In this document: piece by piece, positions 50,935 through 58,895 of the stretch | Numbering within the stretch: the first letter of the stretch is position 1 | Layout of the letters: every line of letters begins with the position of its first letter | Made by a program: the position numbers and the translations under genes | From: Haloferax sp. Atlit-12N | Lineage (GTDB): Archaea > Halobacteriota > Halobacteria > Halobacteriales > Haloferacaceae | Direction: 5' to 3' | Assembly: GCF_003383095.1 (NCBI RefSeq) | Contig: NZ_PSYW01000001.1 | Coordinates: 1,302,001 to 1,366,000, forward strand | Length of the DNA: 64,000 bases | Notes under the pieces: model-generated | Seen by the model: the letters and a program-made list of their open reading frames with translations, nothing else | Database searches by the model: none | What the model was told of the DNA's origin: nothing

Positions 50935-52293
50935 TTATTCGTCTTCGCCGAGCAGGCGCTCGACCATCTGTTCGGGGTCGAACTTCTCGATGTGGTCGTA
51001 GCCCTGTCCCACGCCGAGGAACAGGATGGGCTTGCCCGTCACGTACGCGATGGAGATGGCCGCGCCGCCGTTGGAGTCGGCGTCGGCCTTCGTCAGGATC
51101 GCGCCGTCGATGGCGGCCGCGTCGTTGAACTGTCGGGCGCGTTCGACCGCGTCCTGTCCGGCGACGGCCTCGTCCACGAAGAGGGTGAGGTCCGGGCCGA
51201 CGACGCGGTCTATCTTCTCCAACTGCGCCATCAGGTCGTTCGAGGTGTGGAGTCGACCCGCCGTGTCGCCGAGGACGATGTCGATGTCGTGGGCCTCAGC
51301 GTACTCGACGCCGTCGTAGATGACGGCTGCCGGGTCACCGCCCTGCTCGTGGGCGATGAGCTTCTTGCCGAGCGCCTCCGCGTGCTCGCGGATCTGCTCG
51401 TTCGCGCCGGCGCGGTAGGTGTCGCCGTTGGCGAGCACCGTCGAGTAGCCCTGCTTTTCGAAGTACTTCGCGAGTTTGGCGATGGTCGTCGTCTTCCCGA
51501 CGCCGTTGATGCCGGTGAAGATGAGCGTGACCGGTTTGTCGGCCTCGGCGATGCGCTGGTCGAAGTCGAACTGCCCGACGCTGATGACCTCGTAGAGCGC
51601 GTCGTGGAGCGCCTCGGAGACGAGTTGCCCCGTGCTCTGGACCTGCTTTCGCGTCTCGCCGATGAGCTTCTCGCGGATGGTCTCGAGAATCTCCTCTGCG
51701 ACCTGCATCTCGACGTCGCTCTGGAGGAGCGCCATCTCGAGTTCCCAGAGGGGGTCTTCGAGGTCTTCTTCCTCGATGACGACTTTCCCCGTGGCGAACG
51801 CGGCGGCGCGGCGGAGTCGGCCGGGGCCGGACGAACCGTCTTCGTCTTCCTCCGCCAGCGCGGCTTTCGCGGCGTCGGAGGCGAGCGACTCGCGCGGCTC
51901 GGCCTCTTCGGCTTCGGGTTCGTCGACCGCCTCCGCATCGGCCGCGGGTTCGGCCTCGGCGTCAACCGCCGCGGTCGCGGCGGCAGATTCGGCGTCAACC
52001 TCCGCGGTCGCAGCGGCCTGCTCGGGCGCGGCGTCCGCGTCGGTCGCCGGCTCGGCGTCCGCAGGAGCGTCGTCGACCGCATCGGCTTCGGAATCAGCGT
52101 CCGCGTCGCCGACGGAGTCGGCGTCGGAAGGTTCGGACGCCTCGGGTTCGACCGCCGCGTCTGCTGGTGCTGATTCCGCTTCCGCGTCGGCCTCGGTCTC
52201 GGCCTCGTCGGCCGCCGCTTCGGCCTTCTCTTCGGCGGTCTCTTCAACGTCGTTACGGAAGCGGTTGAGTTTCTTCTTCAGTCCGTCGAACAT
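50935..52293 (-). CDS. ftsY: SRP receptor FtsY
   Basis: FtsY docks SRP-ribosome complexes at the membrane through reciprocal GTP hydrolysis with SRP54. The 452-residue protein starts MFDGLKKKLNRFRNDVEETA, an amphipathic membrane-targeting helix. It continues with an acidic Ala/Glu/Asp-rich stretch to about residue 145. The NG domain has GINGVGKTTTIAKLAKYF, GDTYRAGANEQI, LGDTAGRLHTSNDLMAQLEK, TKADADSNGGAAIS and FLGVGQGYDHIEKFDPEQMV. It is the last gene of a cluster running from L39e through prefoldin alpha, with a gap of only 26 bp to the prefoldin stop. Confidence 0.96.
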   Translation of the reverse strand: MFDGLKKKLNRFRNDVEETAEEKAEAAADEAETEADAEAESAPADAAVEPEASEPSDADSVGDADADSEADAVDDAPADAEPATDADAAPEQAAATAEVDAESAAATAAVDAEAEPAADAEAVDEPEAEEAEPRESLASDAAKAALAEEDEDGSSGPGRLRRAAAFATGKVVIEEEDLEDPLWELEMALLQSDVEMQVAEEILETIREKLIGETRKQVQSTGQLVSEALHDALYEVISVGQFDFDQRIAEADKPVTLIFTGINGVGKTTTIAKLAKYFEKQGYSTVLANGDTYRAGANEQIREHAEALGKKLIAHEQGGDPAAVIYDGVEYAEAHDIDIVLGDTAGRLHTSNDLMAQLEKIDRVVGPDLTLFVDEAVAGQDAVERARQFNDAAAIDGAILTKADADSNGGAAISIAYVTGKPILFLGVGQGYDHIEKFDPEQMVERLLGEDE

Positions 52294-52319
52294 CTGAATA
52301 GTAGGAGGTGGGGGTTACC

Positions 52320-52790
52320 TTACTCGTCGTCGCCGTCGCCCTCGCTCTGCATCTGCTGCATCTGCTGCATCTGCTGTTGCTGCATCTGCTGTTGGGCCTG
52401 CATCGCCTGCTCTTCGATCTCGTCGCTCTCCTCTTCGAGCTCTTCGATCTGGCCGCGGATGCTCGCGATTTCCTCGTCGAGCGCGTCCTGCTTGCGTCGC
52501 AGGGTCTCGATGGCCGTGCCCTGTTCCTGTTCGGCGGCGTAGCTCGCGCCGAGGGAGACGACGATTTCGTCGATGTCCTGAACTTCGGCGCGGAGATACG
52601 CGTCGCCGCCGAGCGGGACCTGTACCGTCGAGCCCGTTTCGAGCGTCTCGATGGCTTCGACGGCCTCGTCGATTTCGTCTTTCTCGTCGTTCAGGTCCGA
52701 AACCTCGCCTTCGAGGGATTCGATTTCCTCATCGAGGGCCTGCAGTTCCTGGGAGAGCTGCTGAAGTTGCTGCTGACCGCCACCCATCAT
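52320..52790 (-). CDS. pfdA: Prefoldin alpha subunit
   Basis: Prefoldin is a jellyfish-shaped hexamer (two alpha, four beta) that hands unfolded chains to the thermosome. The 156-residue alpha subunit has the two coiled coils (about 8-45 and 92-140), the beta hairpin region ([15 protein letters not shown] and [13 protein letters not shown]), and a Gln/Met-rich acidic tail ([15 protein letters not shown]). Its ATG (52790) overlaps the stop of the ribosomal LX gene by 4 bp (ATGA), so the two are translationally coupled. The thermosome gene is elsewhere in this window. Confidence 0.94.
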   Translation of the reverse strand: MMGGGQQQLQQLSQELQALDEEIESLEGEVSDLNDEKDEIDEAVEAIETLETGSTVQVPLGGDAYLRAEVQDIDEIVVSLGASYAAEQEQGTAIETLRRKQDALDEEIASIRGQIEELEEESDEIEEQAMQAQQQMQQQQMQQMQQMQSEGDGDDE

Positions 52791-52963
52791 GCTGCGGACA
52801 CCTCGTTGAGCTCGACCTTCGTGCGCTTGATTCCGTGCTCGCTCCCGATGAGCGAAAAGGCGCGTTCCTGTGCGACGTTCTCGTTCGGTGCTTCCACAGT
52901 CTTCGTGAACTCGTGGACGACGCCACGGCTCGTGAAGCTGCCCGCGATAATGAACTGGCTCAT
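52787..52963 (-). CDS. rplX: Ribosomal protein LX (L18Ae/L20A)
   Basis: The 58-residue protein [20 protein letters not shown]...VELNEVSAA is the archaeal LX protein, homologous to the N-terminal half of eukaryotic L20/L18a, a component of the large subunit. The sequence [20 protein letters not shown] is distinctive. It lies 81 bp after the stop of the eIF6 gene and overlaps pfdA by ATGA. The order L31e-eIF6-LX-pfdA-FtsY is widely conserved in Archaea. Confidence 0.92.
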   Translation of the reverse strand: MSQFIIAGSFTSRGVVHEFTKTVEAPNENVAQERAFSLIGSEHGIKRTKVELNEVSAA

Positions 52964-53044
52964 GCACGTCGGTCGGGTGGCGAGCGGGAAAGGTCTTCCT
53001 ACTCGGAGCGAAACTGAAGCGAGAAACGGGGGGACGCGAGGCCC

Positions 53045-53710
53045 TCAGTCGATGTAGTCGAGGGCGTCTTCGATGCGACCCAGTTCGGGACCGGTCGTGT
53101 CCTCGCCGACGATGTACCCTTCCTCGTTGGCAACGAGACCGGAGCCGACGAGCGGTCCACCGTAGTTGATGGTGCCGATGTCGGCGCGAACGTCGAGGAG
53201 CGCTTCGAGCGCTTCCAGTTCGGGTTCGCGCGACTTCGGGTGGCAGAGGACGCCGCGGTTGTTGGCGACGGCCGCCATCCCGACGGTTCGAACGTCGGCG
53301 AGGTCGCCGCGTTCGACGGGGACCTCCAGGGCCTCCTCGACGGCCGAGACGGCCTCGTCGGAGAGGTCCGCGTGGACGTACGCGCCGTAGTCGTTCGCGA
53401 GAACGACGTTGCCGGCGGCGTTGATGCGACCGGGAAGCTCGTAGACCGGGAGGTCCACGGCGTCGGTGAGGGCCTCCTTCTCGCGGGACGTCGCGCGGCT
53501 CGACACGAGAAGACCGTTCTCGTTACCCGTCGCTAACGCACCGACCGTGCCCGACCCGCCGACGGTCGTCTTGACCAGCGGCACGTCGAGTTCTTCGGCC
53601 ATCTGCTCGGCGAGCGAGTCGTCGGCGTCCGGGCGGACCAACAACGCGTCGTCGGTCGCGCGAGCGAAGACGCCGATGTAGGACGAACCGGCGAAGGAGG
53701 CGCGAAGCAC
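53045..53710 (-). CDS. eif6: Translation initiation (anti-association) factor aIF6
   Basis: IF6 binds the large ribosomal subunit and prevents premature joining of the subunits. The 221-residue protein shows the five-fold pseudo-symmetric pentein repeats, with recurring [24 protein letters not shown] and NEEGYIVG motifs spaced about 44 residues apart. Its ATG (53710) lies 3 bp past the stop of L31e (53714 on the minus strand), so it is co-transcribed with the ribosomal proteins. Confidence 0.96.
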   Translation of the reverse strand: MLRASFAGSSYIGVFARATDDALLVRPDADDSLAEQMAEELDVPLVKTTVGGSGTVGALATGNENGLLVSSRATSREKEALTDAVDLPVYELPGRINAAGNVVLANDYGAYVHADLSDEAVSAVEEALEVPVERGDLADVRTVGMAAVANNRGVLCHPKSREPELEALEALLDVRADIGTINYGGPLVGSGLVANEEGYIVGEDTTGPELGRIEDALDYID

Positions 53711-53713
53711 CGT

Positions 53714-53992
53714 TTACTCGGCCGGTTCGGCTTCGACGACCGACTCGCCGTCCTCGTCGAAACGCGCGGCGCGGACGCGGAACTTGCTCGGCGGGCTCTG
53801 CCGGCCGTGCGCCCAGATGTCCTCGTTGATCTGCGTGTCGAGACGCACGTTCTCGGCGTCGACCTTGAAGTGCTTGGCGAGGTGCTCGCGGATGAGCGTC
53901 ATCGAGCGACCCGCGCGTTCGTGTGCCGGAACCGCCTGCACGTCTCGGAGCGGGACGGTGACGACGCGCTCCTCGAAGTCGTTTGCGCTCAT
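53714..53992 (-). CDS. rpl31e: Ribosomal protein L31e
   Basis: The 92-residue protein sits near the exit tunnel of the large subunit. Characteristic stretches are FEERVVTVPLRDVQAVPAHE, REHLAKHFKVDAENVRLD and EDIWAHGRQSPPSKFRVRAA. The acidic C-terminus (EDGESVVEAEPAE) is a halophilic addition. It lies 3 bp after L39e and 3 bp before the eIF6 gene. Confidence 0.95.
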   Translation of the reverse strand: MSANDFEERVVTVPLRDVQAVPAHERAGRSMTLIREHLAKHFKVDAENVRLDTQINEDIWAHGRQSPPSKFRVRAARFDEDGESVVEAEPAE

Positions 53993-53995
53993 TGC

Positions 53996-54148
53996 TTACT
54001 CGTCCGTGTTGCTTCGCCGCCAGTTGCGACGCTTGGGGTTTCGCGTGACTTCCATGTCCGTCTTGAGCATGACCCACGCGGGGACACGACTGTTCTGGCG
54101 CTCGAGCTTCGCCAGACGCTTCTTCTTAGACTTCGACTTCTTACCCAT
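53996..54148 (-). CDS. rpl39e: Ribosomal protein L39e
   Basis: The 50-residue, very basic protein [20 protein letters not shown] continues with [20 protein letters not shown] and NWRRSNTDE, the full-length L39e that lines the ribosomal exit tunnel. Its ATG at 54148 follows a GATTTTAT box A on the minus strand. It leads the L39e-L31e-eIF6-LX-pfdA-ftsY series, joining tunnel-exit components with targeting and folding factors. Confidence 0.94.
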   Translation of the reverse strand: MGKKSKSKKKRLAKLERQNSRVPAWVMLKTDMEVTRNPKRRNWRRSNTDE

Positions 54149-54174
54149 AGTGGGCTGTACTTTCCATCCTCCGC

Positions 54175-54180
54175 ATAAAA
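54175..54180 (-). promoter_or_regulatory. Box A for the L39e cluster
   Basis: On the minus strand TTTTAT lies 27-32 nt upstream of the L39e ATG at 54148. It is the only strong TATA element before the six-gene series. Confidence 0.5.
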
Positions 54181-54323
54181 TCTTGTTCCTTCGCGTTTCA
54201 GGCGTGTGAGGGGCGTCCGCACGCCCGAATCGGCGAGAACCCGGCGTTCTCCCGGGCCGGCGGCGCGGTTGGGGGGCGACAGAACCGACTCATTCAGTAC
54301 CATCGGCGCGAAAGCCGACGCGA

Positions 54324-55265
54324 ATGAGTCGGGCCAGAACCGCCGTCGCCTTCCTCGCGCTCTCCGCCGTCTGGGGGAGCGCCTTCCTCGCCACCGACAT
54401 CGCCCTCCGGACCGTCCCGCCGGCGTTCCTCGGCGCGGTCCGCTTCGACGTGGCCGCGCTCCTGTTGTTCGCCGTCGCCGTCGCCCGCGGCGACCGGGTC
54501 GTTCCCGCCGTCCGCGACGAGTGGCGGCCGATTCTCGCCGGCGGCGTGTTCAGCATCGGGGCCCACCACGCGCTCTTGTTCTCCGGACAGGTGTACGTCC
54601 CCGGATCCGTGGCCTCGGTCCTCCTCGGCATCATCCCGCTCGCGACGCCGACGCTCACCCGCCTGACGGCCACCCGCGAGCGACTGTCCCCGCACCGAGT
54701 GGTCGGGCTCGTCCTCGGGTTTCTCGGCCTCGTCGTCATCGCCAACCCGGACCCCGGAAATCTACTGTCGTCGAACCTCGTCGGCGCGGTGCTCGTGTTC
54801 GGGTCGGCCGTCGCCTTCGCCCTCGGGGCGGTGCTGACCCACGACAGCGAGACGGGGATGTCGCTGCTCGCCGTGCAGGCGTGGATGATGCTCATCGGCG
54901 CGGTCACGCTCCACGTCACGAGCGTCGCCCTGCCGTGGGAGTCTGCCGCCGACGCGGCGTGGACCCAGACGACGCTCGTCGCCACCGGCTACCTCGCCGT
55001 CGTCGCCGGCGCGGGCGGCTTCCTGCTGTACTTCTGGCTTCTCGACCGAGTCGGCCCAATCGAGGTGAGTCTGCTCGAGTACGTCATCCCGCTTTTCGCC
55101 GCGCTCGCCGACTGGACCGTCCTCGGGCGCGTGCCGACGCGCGCCACCGTCGCCGGCTTCGCGCTCATCTTCGCGGGCTTCCTGCTGTTCAAGCGCGACG
55201 TGATTCGGGGCGAACTCCGGCGTATCGTGGACCGGCGTCGCGGGCGGCGGCCGACCGACGACTGA
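54324..55265 (+). CDS. EamA/DMT-family transporter
   Basis: The 313-residue membrane protein has ten hydrophobic helices in two EamA repeats. The first starts TAVAFLALSAVWGSAFLATD and carries the conserved VRFDVAALLLFAVAVARGD. The second includes YLAVVAGAGGFLLYFWLLDRVGP with VSLLEYVIPLFAALADWTVLGR and AGFALIFAGFLLFKR at the end. Drug/metabolite transporters of this kind export amino acids or metabolites, and the substrate is unknown. It converges on thpR and is divergent from the L39e cluster. Confidence 0.9.
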   Translation: MSRARTAVAFLALSAVWGSAFLATDIALRTVPPAFLGAVRFDVAALLLFAVAVARGDRVVPAVRDEWRPILAGGVFSIGAHHALLFSGQVYVPGSVASVLLGIIPLATPTLTRLTATRERLSPHRVVGLVLGFLGLVVIANPDPGNLLSSNLVGAVLVFGSAVAFALGAVLTHDSETGMSLLAVQAWMMLIGAVTLHVTSVALPWESAADAAWTQTTLVATGYLAVVAGAGGFLLYFWLLDRVGPIEVSLLEYVIPLFAALADWTVLGRVPTRATVAGFALIFAGFLLFKRDVIRGELRRIVDRRRGRRPTDD

Positions 55266-55271
55266 CGCGCC

Positions 55272-55826
55272 TCACAGCGAGAACCGCGTCACCGTCTCGT
55301 ACTCGGGGCCGTCGGGGCCGAGTTCGCTCTTCTTCAGGCGCACCTCGCGCACCCGAAACGACCCGATAGTCGGCGACTCGCCTTCGACGACGCGCCGCAC
55401 GAGGTCTTTCCCGCGGGCATCGTCCATGCGGGCGAGCGTGGCGTGCGGCGTGAAGTTGTGGTCCTCGGGGTCGAAGCCGAGTGCTGCCGTCTCGTGCTCG
55501 ATGGCTTCGTGCAGCCGCGTCAACTCGGCCGCGCCGTCGTCGACGCCGAGCCAGACGACTCGGATGTAGTCCAGCGAGGGGAAGACGCCGAGTCCGCCGA
55601 CCGAGGCGTCGAAGGGACCGACGCCCGCGGCCTCGACGGCCGATTCGACCGCGTCCTCCACCTCGGCGACACGGTCCGACGACACCTCGCCGAGGAACTT
55701 CACGGTGACGTGCGCCTGTTCGGGGTCAGTAAACCGAAGCCCGTCCGCGTCCGAAAGCCGGTCCTGTACCGCGGCGACGCCCGCCGCGAGCGAGTCTGGG
55801 AGGTCGACGGCGAGAAAGCAACGCAT
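55272..55826 (-). CDS. thpR: RNA 2',3'-cyclic phosphodiesterase ThpR
   Basis: The 184-residue protein belongs to the 2H phosphoesterases. The two catalytic HxT motifs are HVTVKFLG (about 45) and HATLARMD (about 130). MRCFLAVDLPDSLAAGV is the family's N-terminus. ThpR opens 2',3'-cyclic phosphates or the 2'-5' junctions left by tRNA half-ligation. ATG 55826 is the correct start, and the frame beyond it is not homologous. It overlaps no gene and lies 27 bp below the histidine phosphatase gene that reads in the same direction. Confidence 0.92.
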   Translation of the reverse strand: MRCFLAVDLPDSLAAGVAAVQDRLSDADGLRFTDPEQAHVTVKFLGEVSSDRVAEVEDAVESAVEAAGVGPFDASVGGLGVFPSLDYIRVVWLGVDDGAAELTRLHEAIEHETAALGFDPEDHNFTPHATLARMDDARGKDLVRRVVEGESPTIGSFRVREVRLKKSELGPDGPEYETVTRFSL

Positions 55827-55852
55827 GGCAGCTAGTTGACCAGATTCGGACG

Positions 55853-56470
55853 TTAACGTTCCGCCGGGTCGCGGTCGGCGTCGCCCGCGCGGTCGTCCTC
55901 CTCGGGCGTCCACGTCCGGGCGATGCTGAACGCCTCGCCGTCCACGAACGTCACCTCGTACACGTCGGGCATCGTCAGCCCCGTCCAGAACTCGTGGCCG
56001 TAGCGCGGGTCGTAGGCGTTGAACACGAGCGCCATGAGCGTGCCGTGGGTGCCGACGACGACGTGACGGTCGGGGTACGCCTCGACGAGTCGGTCCACGG
56101 CGGCGACGCCGCGGGCCTGCGCCTCGGCGTGGGACTCGCCGCCGGGGTGCGAGGCGTTCGGGTTCGCCCAGAGGTGTTCGACAGCCTGTTCGAAGTCCTC
56201 GACGTGCGATTCCGCGAGTTCGCGCTCGCGGAGGTCCTCGTCGACGATGAGCGGGGCGTCCGCCGCGTCGGCGACGCCCTCGACCGTGGCGCGGGCGCGC
56301 TCGTACGGACTGGTCGCGACCACGTCCGCGAGGTCGGCCAGGCGGGCGGTGACGCGCGCGGCGTCGCGGCGGCCGCGACGCGAGAGCCCGCGGGTGCGCT
56401 CGGCGTCGGGAACGTACGGGGAGTGGGCGTGTCGGACGAACGACACGACCGTCGTCGGGAGCGCGGACAT
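55853..56470 (-). CDS. Histidine phosphatase family protein
   Basis: The 205-residue protein has the phosphoglycerate-mutase-like RHG variant VSFVRHAHSPY near residue 13 and the second catalytic histidine in VVVGTHGTLMALVFN near 147, with Arg in SPYERARATVEG and Glu in RERELAESH. These residues make a full active site for a phosphohistidine mechanism. Many such proteins are sugar- or nucleotide-phosphate phosphatases. The substrate is unknown. The tail is Asp/Arg-rich. It shares a transcript direction with thpR. Confidence 0.88.
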   Translation of the reverse strand: MSALPTTVVSFVRHAHSPYVPDAERTRGLSRRGRRDAARVTARLADLADVVATSPYERARATVEGVADAADAPLIVDEDLRERELAESHVEDFEQAVEHLWANPNASHPGGESHAEAQARGVAAVDRLVEAYPDRHVVVGTHGTLMALVFNAYDPRYGHEFWTGLTMPDVYEVTFVDGEAFSIARTWTPEEDDRAGDADRDPAER

Positions 56471-56530
56471 TCGGAGACGCTCGCCCGCGGGAGGCTAAAA
56501 AGCGGTCGGTGTCGTCCCGCTGACGCAGCG

Positions 56531-56536
56531 TTTAAC
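56531..56536 (+). promoter_or_regulatory. Box A for the TPR gene
   Basis: TTTAAC lies 26-31 nt before ATG 56562. This spacing supports that start over the in-frame start 21 bp upstream. Confidence 0.45.
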
Positions 56537-56561
56537 CGCCGTGACGCCCAAGCGCGGCTAT

Positions 56562-57302
56562 ATGACCGACGACGGCAAGCGACCCCACCGCTTCTCGGAA
56601 GGGCAGGGGTTCGACGAGGACTACTCCGACTTCTCGCTCGACCCGCCCGAACTCTCGGTGGACCCGACGAAGGTCGACCCGGTCGACTCGCGCGTCCTGA
56701 CCGACATCCTCGACCAGCGGAACATCGACCCCGAGGACGTCGACATCGAGAAACTGCTCGACGTGGCGCTCTCGTACATGCAGATAAACCGCTTCGAGGA
56801 GGCCACAGAAGCGTTCGAGCGCGTCGCTCGGTTCGCCGGCGACGACGACGACATCGCCCAAGAGGCGTGGGTGAACAAGGGCGCGGCGCACGGCCAACTC
56901 GAAGAGTGGGACGAGGCCATCGGCTCCTACCGAGAGGCGCTCAAACTCGACGACGACAGCGAGCACGCCGCGACGGCCCACACCAACCTCGCGTACGCGC
57001 TCTGGGAGGCCGGCCAGACGGCCGACGCGCTCGACCACGCTGAGCGCGCCGTCGAACTCGACCCGCGCTTCCCGCAGGCGTGGTACAACCGCGGCTTCTT
57101 CCTCCACGAGCGCGGCCTCAACGAGGACGCCGTCAACGCCTTCGACAACGCCATCCGCCTCGGGATGCGCACCCCCGGCGTCCACGAGGAAAAGGCTCGC
57201 GCGCTCGAAGAACTCGGGCGCGACGAGGAAGCAGAACAGGCCCAGCAGCAGGCCGACGACCTCCGCGAGCAGGCCGAAGCGGAACTCGTTGAGGAGTACT
57301 AG
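56562..57302 (+). CDS. Tetratricopeptide-repeat protein
   Basis: The 246-residue soluble protein has an acidic N-terminal 60 residues followed by about four TPR units between residues 70 and 225 (EKLLDVALSYMQINRFEEAT, EAWVNKGAAHGQLEEWDEAI, THTNLAYALWEAGQTADALD, AWYNRGFFLHERGLNEDAVN). TPRs form a helical groove for protein partners. The tail is a Glu/Gln helix. The DUF424 gene follows directly after its stop codon, so they form an operon. No enzymatic domain is present. Confidence 0.88.
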   Translation: MTDDGKRPHRFSEGQGFDEDYSDFSLDPPELSVDPTKVDPVDSRVLTDILDQRNIDPEDVDIEKLLDVALSYMQINRFEEATEAFERVARFAGDDDDIAQEAWVNKGAAHGQLEEWDEAIGSYREALKLDDDSEHAATAHTNLAYALWEAGQTADALDHAERAVELDPRFPQAWYNRGFFLHERGLNEDAVNAFDNAIRLGMRTPGVHEEKARALEELGRDEEAEQAQQQADDLREQAEAELVEEY

Positions 57303-57303
57303 G

Positions 57304-57606
57304 ATGCTCCTCCGCGAGCGGGAGACCCCCGAGGGGCTCCTCGTCTCGGTCTGCGACCCCGACTGCATCGGCGAGACCTACACCGACGACGGCGTCTCGC
57401 TGGACGTGACGGAGGACTTCTACGGCGGCGACGAGGCCGAGACCGCCGACGAAGACGCCGTCGTGGACAGCCTCACCCGCGCGACCGTCGCCAACATCGT
57501 CGGCGAGGAGTCCGTCTCGGTCGCCATCGACGCCGGCCTCGTGGACGAAGAGACCGTCCTCGAAGTCGGCGGCACGCTCCACGCGCAACTGCTCTGGCTC
57601 CGCTGA
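57304..57606 (+). CDS. DUF424 domain protein
   Basis: The 100-residue protein MLLRERETPEGLLVSVCDPDCIGETY is a member of the archaeal DUF424 family, with a mixed alpha/beta region (DGVSLDVTEDFYGG) and C-terminal ATVANIVGEESVSVAIDAGL. An acidic insertion (GDEAETADEDAV) is a halophilic feature. The ATG follows the TPR gene's stop by one base, so translation is likely coupled. The family's function is not established. Association with translation or tRNA is often proposed but not visible here. Confidence 0.85.
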   Translation: MLLRERETPEGLLVSVCDPDCIGETYTDDGVSLDVTEDFYGGDEAETADEDAVVDSLTRATVANIVGEESVSVAIDAGLVDEETVLEVGGTLHAQLLWLR

Positions 57607-57645
57607 GCCGCCGTCGAAAATCAGTTTCTCCGGGCCGTCGAGCCG

Positions 57646-58692
57646 CTACGACGACCGCTCGACGCCCGTCACTTCGAAGCGAGCGCCGCCGCCCTCGGCC
57701 TCGGTGACGACGATGTCCCAGTCGTGCGCGTGAACGGCCTGCGCGACGATTGACAGGCCGAGGCCGGTCCCCTCCTCACCCGTGGTGTAGCCGGCCTCGA
57801 ACACCTCGTCGCGCTCCTCCGCGGGGATGCCGACGCCGTCGTCCTCGACGTAGAAGCCCGTAGCGTCGGCGCTGTCGCCGTCGAGGACGCCGACCGTCAC
57901 GGTCAGATGGTCGGTCCCGCCGTGCTCGACCGAGTTCCGAAACAGGTTCTCGAACACGTGTCCCAACAGGCCCGGGTCCGCCCGAAACTCGGCGGAGTCG
58001 GCGACGGCGAGTTCGGCCGAACCGGTCTCGACGTACTCCCACGCGGCCGCCGCGCGCGTTTCGAGGTCGACCGTGGAGAGGTCCTCGACCGTGTCGTGGC
58101 GGGCCAACACCAGCGCGTCGGTGATGATGTCGTCCATCCGGTCGAGCGCGCCCGCGACCGGTTCGAGCCGGTCGGCGTCGACCTCCTCGTCGAGGAGCGA
58201 TTCGACGTAGCCCACGGCGACCGAAAGCGGGTTTCGGAGGTCGTGCGAGAGCATTCGCGCGAGGTTTCGGAGGCGCTCGGCCCGCTCTTCGGCCTCCAGT
58301 TCCGCGCGCTTCCGGTCGGTGATGTCGAGGTGCGCAACCTGGACGTAGGTGTCGCCGTCGTCGGTGAAGCGAGCCGCACGCATCGTGAACCAGAGGTGCT
58401 CTTCCGGCGTTTCACAGGGATACTCGAAGGAGAACTCGTCTCTGTCGCCGTCGATGACGGCGCGGATACCCTCGCTGGCCGTCGTCGCGTCGGCGTCGGT
58501 GCTGAGGTCGCAGACGCCGAGGTAGTTCGTACCGATGGAACTGCTGTCGCCCTGATAGTCGTTTTCGTTGCCGAACTCCCGCCACGCGCGGTTGGTGTAG
58601 ACGATGACGCCGTCCTCGTCCAGAATCGCGAGCTGCGTCGGGAGCGCGTCGAGGCTCGAAAACGCGAGCGAAGACGAGGTGTCGTTCGACAT
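57646..58692 (-). CDS. Cytoplasmic PAS-domain histidine kinase
   Basis: The 348-residue protein has no membrane span. Residues about 12-130 are a PAS domain (LAILDEDGVIVYTNRAWREFG) with its C-cap (YVQVAHLDITDRK), followed by a kinase core: H-box LARMLSHDLRNPLSVAVGYV, N-box VFENLFRNSVEHGG, G1 DDGVGIP and G2 EGTGLGLSIVAQAV. There is no adjacent response regulator. It is a soluble sensor, perhaps of redox or small ligands through the PAS domain, which has no obvious haem motif. Confidence 0.9.
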   Translation of the reverse strand: MSNDTSSSLAFSSLDALPTQLAILDEDGVIVYTNRAWREFGNENDYQGDSSSIGTNYLGVCDLSTDADATTASEGIRAVIDGDRDEFSFEYPCETPEEHLWFTMRAARFTDDGDTYVQVAHLDITDRKRAELEAEERAERLRNLARMLSHDLRNPLSVAVGYVESLLDEEVDADRLEPVAGALDRMDDIITDALVLARHDTVEDLSTVDLETRAAAAWEYVETGSAELAVADSAEFRADPGLLGHVFENLFRNSVEHGGTDHLTVTVGVLDGDSADATGFYVEDDGVGIPAEERDEVFEAGYTTGEEGTGLGLSIVAQAVHAHDWDIVVTEAEGGGARFEVTGVERSS

Positions 58693-58895
58693 TAATAGAG
58701 AGACGAACGTGCGCTACTTGATTCGTTTGGGTGGGGAGCCGACACGTCGCCGTCACTATCGCCGTCGCTGTCGTCTCGTCACTGTCGTCACGTCACCGCC
58801 ACCGGCCACTGTTGCCGGCTGACGAAACCGAAATCGGTTGCAGAGCCGCGTGCGGACCGAAGACGTGTTGTGCCTACGGGGGTAACCCATACCCA

